Source: Fragilaria radians (Eukaryota; Bacillariophyta; Fragilariophyceae; Fragilariales; Fragilariaceae). Taken from it: a stretch of DNA of 11,821 nucleotides. The position numbers and the translations under genes are program-made. The stretch lies in the NCBI GenBank assembly GCA_900642245.1, contig CAAAJI010001039.1, positions 1 to 11,821 of the forward strand. The letters run 5' to 3'. Positions 8,726 to 11,821 of this stretch are shown piece by piece (the first letter of the stretch is position 1; the number at the start of each line of letters is the position of its first letter). The notes beneath the pieces were generated by a model, which ran no database searches, had not been told where the DNA came from, and was given only the letters and a program-made list of their open reading frames with translations.

Positions 8726-9365
8726 GATGGGCTGTTCTGCATTTTGAACTTGGATCTGTTGTCAATTCAAAACATTAGTCTTGGTGACAGGAATATTGCA
8801 TCATAACATGTCATGGTGAATTGTAATCTCAGTAAGACATTTCAAGCAATTAGTGGTCAGACTTAACTTTTGAATTACAATGGTGTAGGAAGTTTCTAAT
8901 CCCAATAGGATCATTATGAACAGACAGGATGGCAAAATATAGTTTCAGGGCCTAGTTCGGACACAATAGAAAATTGAATCCACATTCTTACTCCTGTTGC
9001 GCTAGCAATACGATAGGATGTGGACAGAATATGCATCCCCAGCAGCATTGTACTCAAGCATATTCGCTAAAATTATTATGTTGTTTCTCCTTGAATTCCA
9101 TTACATGGAAAGCACACTGAACAGAGAAAAAATGATGATTTCTGGAGGAATGGATGATGTTGCTACAAGAGAGTATGAATATCAAGGATAATTTATTAGA
9201 CTTCGGAATAATCTCTATGTCGGTGGCTCAAATTTCGATAGTTCAAGGTTTTCGAAAACTTTGAGGATGTAGTAGAAATGCGGAAATAAATATAGAAAGA
9301 AGATGAGTGTAAATAATGTTTTGTTGGTCAAGGTTGAGAAAGGATTGTATGATCCAATCAACGTA

Positions 9366-9414
9366 TACTACTAGTAGTAAATAAGTTAAATTTACTACTG
9401 GCCTCAGACCAGTA
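9366..9414. promoter_or_regulatory. Cluster of overlapping palindromes upstream of the S1-domain gene
   Basis: TACTACTAGTAGTA (9366-9379) is a perfect 14-bp palindrome. Its right half overlaps AGTAGTAAAT (9373-9382), which pairs with ATTTACTACT (9390-9399) as a 10-bp stem with a 7-nt loop. That right arm overlaps TACTGG (9396-9401), which pairs with CCAGTA (9409-9414) around a 7-nt loop. The cluster ends 21 bp before the start codon, so it sits in the core promoter or 5' UTR. A dimeric transcription-factor site or a leader hairpin is possible. Confidence 0.45.
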
Positions 9415-9435
9415 TTAATTGTAACAGTTTGAGCC

Positions 9436-10605
9436 ATGATGAGAAAGACGTGTTGCTTGACGATTTTGATTTTGAATTTCACATTGGTTCATCCATTTCT
9501 TTACCTTCATAAACTTCACCATTTTACACGGAAGAATCCATTATTAGCTCCATTAGAATCGACGCATCCTGTAGTCAGAATATTCAGCGATCAAAGAGAC
9601 AGGACATCCGTCGTCTTGTTGTCATCATCGTTAACGTCAACTGAGACTCAAAAGGAGGCTTGTTATTGGCGTTCTCCAGAGACTGGAAAATGGGAACCAC
9701 GGCGTTTGTTTTCAGAATTGACAGTGGGTCAAAAGTTAAGGGGCATTCTAGTACAAGAATTACTATCGGCCAAGACAGGTCCCAAGGTATGGTTTGATTG
9801 TGGTGTATGCACCCGCAATTCACGAGCGGAAGGAACGAGTAGTTGGCGTATTGTGACAGGCCTTTGTCGGATACGGAAGCATAAGAAGGATTCTGTAGTA
9901 CGAAAGCAAGTTTCTCGACTACGGTCCAAGTCACAAGTCAAAGGAGGTGTGGGTGGTGTCGATGTGTGGGTAAGTCGAATTTTCCCCTCCAATGGACAAT
10001 TCGAAGTTACCATCAAGGAAAATGAAGATGGTATACTTCAAGAAGAGTTGAAACGTCGCCAATCACTCGTATCTGTTAGTGCATTACAGTTGCAACAAGA
10101 GTTGATTGGTCATGTCGTACGTGTGGAGGATTATGGTGTCCTGGTTGATGTGGGTGCGAATCGTCATGGACTGTTGCACATTCAAACGGTCGCTAATCTA
10201 CTGGATCAGTATATCGATAAGTCTAAGGGATTGGAGGAAGTCGGTTTGGAACTCGGAGCTAAAATTCGAGTCGTCGTTAAAAGTAACGAGCGCAAACGAT
10301 TGTTATTGGACTTTCCTGAGGATGTCAAACGAGAGGAGGAGAAGGAACGAGCGTCAAAACAGGAGAAAATGACGCAAGCGTCAAACTATTATAAAGATGA
10401 AAGGTTTAAGGAATCATCAAATCATCCTCCATTGGCTGAGTCCGTCGGAAGTATTTCATCGTCAATACAATCAACAAAGGAAGTAGACGCTTCGTATGCA
10501 GATGCAACTGCTGATGAGGAAAGTAACGATGAAGATGATGACTACGAGGATGACGATGAAGATAGAAGCATTGAAGATGCACTTGGGATTGGTATGTATT
10601 ACTAA
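9436..10605 (+). CDS. S1-domain (OB-fold) RNA-binding protein, probably plastid-targeted (389 aa)
   Basis: A single-exon gene. Residues 1-20 form a hydrophobic signal-like leader (CCLTILILNFTLVHP) followed by F21 and a basic, hydroxylated stretch. This fits the bipartite plastid leaders of secondary plastids, where a phenylalanine follows the cleavage point, but the residue before F21 is proline and not the usual alanine. Residues 219-294 form a good S1 domain (IGHVVRVEDYGVLVDVGANRHGLLH). Residues 95-193 look like a degenerate S1 domain (LTVGQKLRGILV, KVWFDCGV, ending FEVTI) interrupted by a basic insert at about 125-172. The tail is charged, with a strongly acidic run at about 360-377. S1 proteins bind RNA in translation, RNA processing or transcription; the exact role cannot be told. 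An in-frame TGA at 9430-9432 fixes the N-terminus at ATG 9436 or the adjacent ATG 9439. Confidence 0.85.
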   Translation: MMRKTCCLTILILNFTLVHPFLYLHKLHHFTRKNPLLAPLESTHPVVRIFSDQRDRTSVVLLSSSLTSTETQKEACYWRSPETGKWEPRRLFSELTVGQKLRGILVQELLSAKTGPKVWFDCGVCTRNSRAEGTSSWRIVTGLCRIRKHKKDSVVRKQVSRLRSKSQVKGGVGGVDVWVSRIFPSNGQFEVTIKENEDGILQEELKRRQSLVSVSALQLQQELIGHVVRVEDYGVLVDVGANRHGLLHIQTVANLLDQYIDKSKGLEEVGLELGAKIRVVVKSNERKRLLLDFPEDVKREEEKERASKQEKMTQASNYYKDERFKESSNHPPLAESVGSISSSIQSTKEVDASYADATADEESNDEDDDYEDDDEDRSIEDALGIGMYY

Positions 10606-10748
10606 TGGTTGCAGTGTTGAAATACTCCATTGTTTTCGAATGAGGCATGTCGTTTTGTTTGGAAAAAAAGCGTGTGTCCGACTATTAGGATTTTCAAGGT
10701 ATTTCAAACTTCTTGAGTCATCCCTCTTTGAAAATTCACATGCGACGA

Positions 10749-10780
10749 AACTCCCAGCATATTATTGTAAGATGGGAGTT
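10749..10780 (-). repeat. Inverted repeat spanning the cyclophilin stop codon
   Basis: AACTCCCA (10749-10756) and TGGGAGTT (10773-10780) are perfect 8-bp arms around a 16-nt loop. The loop contains the stop codon of the minus-strand gene at 10762-10764. It lies in the convergent gap between the S1 and cyclophilin genes, where both transcripts end. It may aid 3'-end formation or be chance. Confidence 0.45.
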
Positions 10781-11707
10781 ACCGAGATAATATAGGTCAG
10801 ATCGGGAAAATTATCAATCAGATATTTGTTTCCATCCTTAATTATTCTTTTCTGATCTGGGACTTGGCGCCATTTGGAATTTATAGTTTCTACCACATCC
10901 ATCCCGCTGAAGAGTAGAGTGCGCAATTAGTGATTGTAGGACTGATCATATTTTATCCTGTTTGAGACTTACGAAATGATTTCTCCAATGGGAGCAAAGC
11001 CCTGTGAATCCAAATCAATATTGTCATCCAAATTAATAAATAATTGTGTTGTCCTTGTGTTGTTTCCAGCCGTAGCAAAGGAGAGTGTACCCCTCCGATT
11101 GGTACCGACAACAGGATCGTCTCTCAAAGGATTCGTCCTCCATTCTTGTTCTGTGGATGGGTCACCCTAGTATCGTCGTGAATTTATATCAAATAGGTTG
11201 GAGGGGATAAATATGGTCACCGATGCAAATAAGATGACTTACATTGATACCAAATTGTGCCACGAATCCAGGTATGACCCGAAAAAATCGACAATCATTA
11301 AAGAAGTCAGATATTACAAGATCCTGATTGTCATATATCACAAGAGTCTGAGTTGATACAATTATTCTCACCTACTTGGTACGATCTTAACTATTGATAT
11401 AATCCATACTACTTACATGAAAACGATCCACTCCTATGGGTGCCCATTCTGGATGAGTTCGTAACTGAAATGATCCAATTTCGGATGGATTCCCATGAAG
11501 GTTTCCTAACTTCACTTCAAACAGTCGTGATGGCGTCGACGAAATGGGTTGTCGTTTGTAGGCCAAGCTTCCAAAGATGACTAATAAACCAATGGCAAAC
11601 ACAGATAGTAAACTCCATAGTAAGATCATTCTATTACGATGAGACCCCGTATGGCGTTCGTGTAGCACAGGACCATCCCAATTATCATTTGTCACATCAC
11701 TATCCAT
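10762..11707 (-). CDS. Membrane-anchored divergent cyclophilin-type peptidyl-prolyl isomerase (4 exons, 236 aa)
   Basis: The coding sequence is complement(join(10762..10906, 10973..11166, 11243..11323, 11417..11707)), 711 nt. Cyclophilins catalyse cis-trans isomerisation of X-Pro bonds in protein folding. A short polar N-terminus precedes one membrane segment at residues 27-46 (ILLWSLLSVFAIGLLVIFGS), so it is likely a signal-anchored protein of the secretory system. The cyclophilin fold runs from about 62 to 232. FFRVIPGFVAQFGINGDP keeps R112, F117 and Q120, matching CypA R55, F60 and Q63. RRGTLSFAT and TQLFIN keep Q165 and F167 (CypA Q111 and F113). The CypA W121 position is D175 and H126 is G180, so cyclosporin binding and perhaps activity may be weak. 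FAPIGEIISGMDVVE and the tail FPDLTYI fit the divergent subfamily. An upstream in-frame ATG at 11788 would give 263 residues. I prefer 11707 because it gives a compact signal-anchor topology. Confidence 0.88.
10907..10972 (-). other. Intron 3 of the cyclophilin gene
   Basis: A 66-nt phase 2 intron on the minus strand with donor GTAAGT (from 10972), a branch-like CACTAAT, and acceptor TTCAG ending at 10907. Splicing joins APIGEII to SGMDVVE through a split serine codon, exactly the conserved cyclophilin G-E-x(3)-G-M-x-V-V pattern. Confidence 0.9.
11167..11242 (-). other. Intron 2 of the cyclophilin gene
   Basis: A 76-nt phase 0 intron on the minus strand with donor GTAAGT (from 11242) and acceptor ACTAG ending at 11167. 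Splicing joins AQFGIN to GDPSTEQEW, restoring the family motif around Q120. Confidence 0.92.
11324..11416 (-). other. Intron 1 of the cyclophilin gene
   Basis: A 93-nt phase 0 intron on the minus strand with donor GTAAGT (from 11416) and acceptor ATCAG ending at 11324. It joins APIGVDRFH to DLVISDFFNDCRFFRV, which matches the cyclophilin helix and strand order. Confidence 0.9.
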
Positions 11708-11821
11708 GATGAATTTGGTTTTTTTCTGGAATAGGAATTTGGAAATGTATCTACTGTCGACATAGTACAGTATAAAAAAGGCGGTCACAACTTAGATTGG
11801 ACTTTAATCTTACGCTGTTTT
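11708..11821 (-). other. 5' flank of the cyclophilin gene
   Basis: The sequence upstream of the preferred start. It contains the alternative in-frame ATG at 11788, which would add 27 residues rich in aromatic and basic amino acids. TATAAAAAAG occurs at about 11771 but on the plus strand, so it is not an obvious TATA box for this gene. Confidence 0.35.

Larger units (their letters stand above)
8568..9435. other. Intergenic region between the repeat-protein and S1-domain genes
   Basis: 868 bp without a convincing gene on either strand. It holds a 3' hairpin, a purine-rich stretch with an imperfect tandem repeat, and a palindrome cluster near its right end, listed separately. The run AAGGGGGAGT at about 8631 resembles a polypurine tract, but no retroelement coding sequence lies nearby. 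No tRNA was recognised. Confidence 0.6.

Noticed and set aside
9132..9138. ATGATGA resembling a box C of a C/D snoRNA
   Set aside because: No CTGA box D was found at a suitable distance downstream and no terminal stem flanks it.
9584..10016. Open frames on the minus strand opposite the S1-domain gene
   Set aside because: They lie opposite a recognisable S1-domain protein and show no domain, so they are shadows of it.
11708..11788. Longer N-terminus of the cyclophilin from ATG 11788
   Set aside because: Not excluded, but the added residues have no recognisable motif and would bury the signal anchor further inside. The 11707 start gives a usual topology.

Overview
The window looks like nuclear DNA of a stramenopile, most probably a diatom. 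This is inferred from short spliceosomal introns (60 to 135 nt; five of six donors are GTAAGT, one is GTAAAT), AT-rich intergenic DNA, a plastid-like N-terminal leader on one protein, and a long repeat protein whose C-terminal modules remind me of uncharacterised protein families I associate with diatoms. The species cannot be read from the sequence.

Layout, left to right. (1) 162-2321, + strand, three exons: a JmjN-JmjC histone lysine demethylase of the KDM4/JHDM3 type. All iron, 2-oxoglutarate and zinc ligands are present, and a Tudor-like tail follows. (2) 2322-3305: AT-rich intergenic DNA with small hairpins and no gene. (3) 3306-8567, + strand, two exons: a 1733-residue protein of unknown function. 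Its N-terminal half carries five copies of a 67-residue domain without any length change, separated by unconserved linkers. Its C-terminal part has a charged W-P-x-L module and a C-x2-C-x25-H-x3-C putative zinc-binding domain. This is the least explained gene here. (4) 8568-9435: non-coding, with a 3' hairpin, a small imperfect tandem repeat and a cluster of perfect palindromes just before the next gene. (5) 9436-10605, + strand, one exon: a probable plastid-targeted S1-domain (OB-fold) RNA-binding protein. (6) 11707 down to 10762, - strand, four exons: a divergent cyclophilin-type peptidyl-prolyl isomerase with an N-terminal membrane anchor. It converges on the S1 gene with a 156-bp gap.

The four genes show no shared pathway and no operon-like organisation. 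They cover chromatin demethylation, an unknown and possibly nuclear repeat protein, organellar RNA binding, and protein folding at a membrane. Splice junctions were assigned by hand from donor and acceptor consensus, frame continuity and family homology. No transcript data were available.
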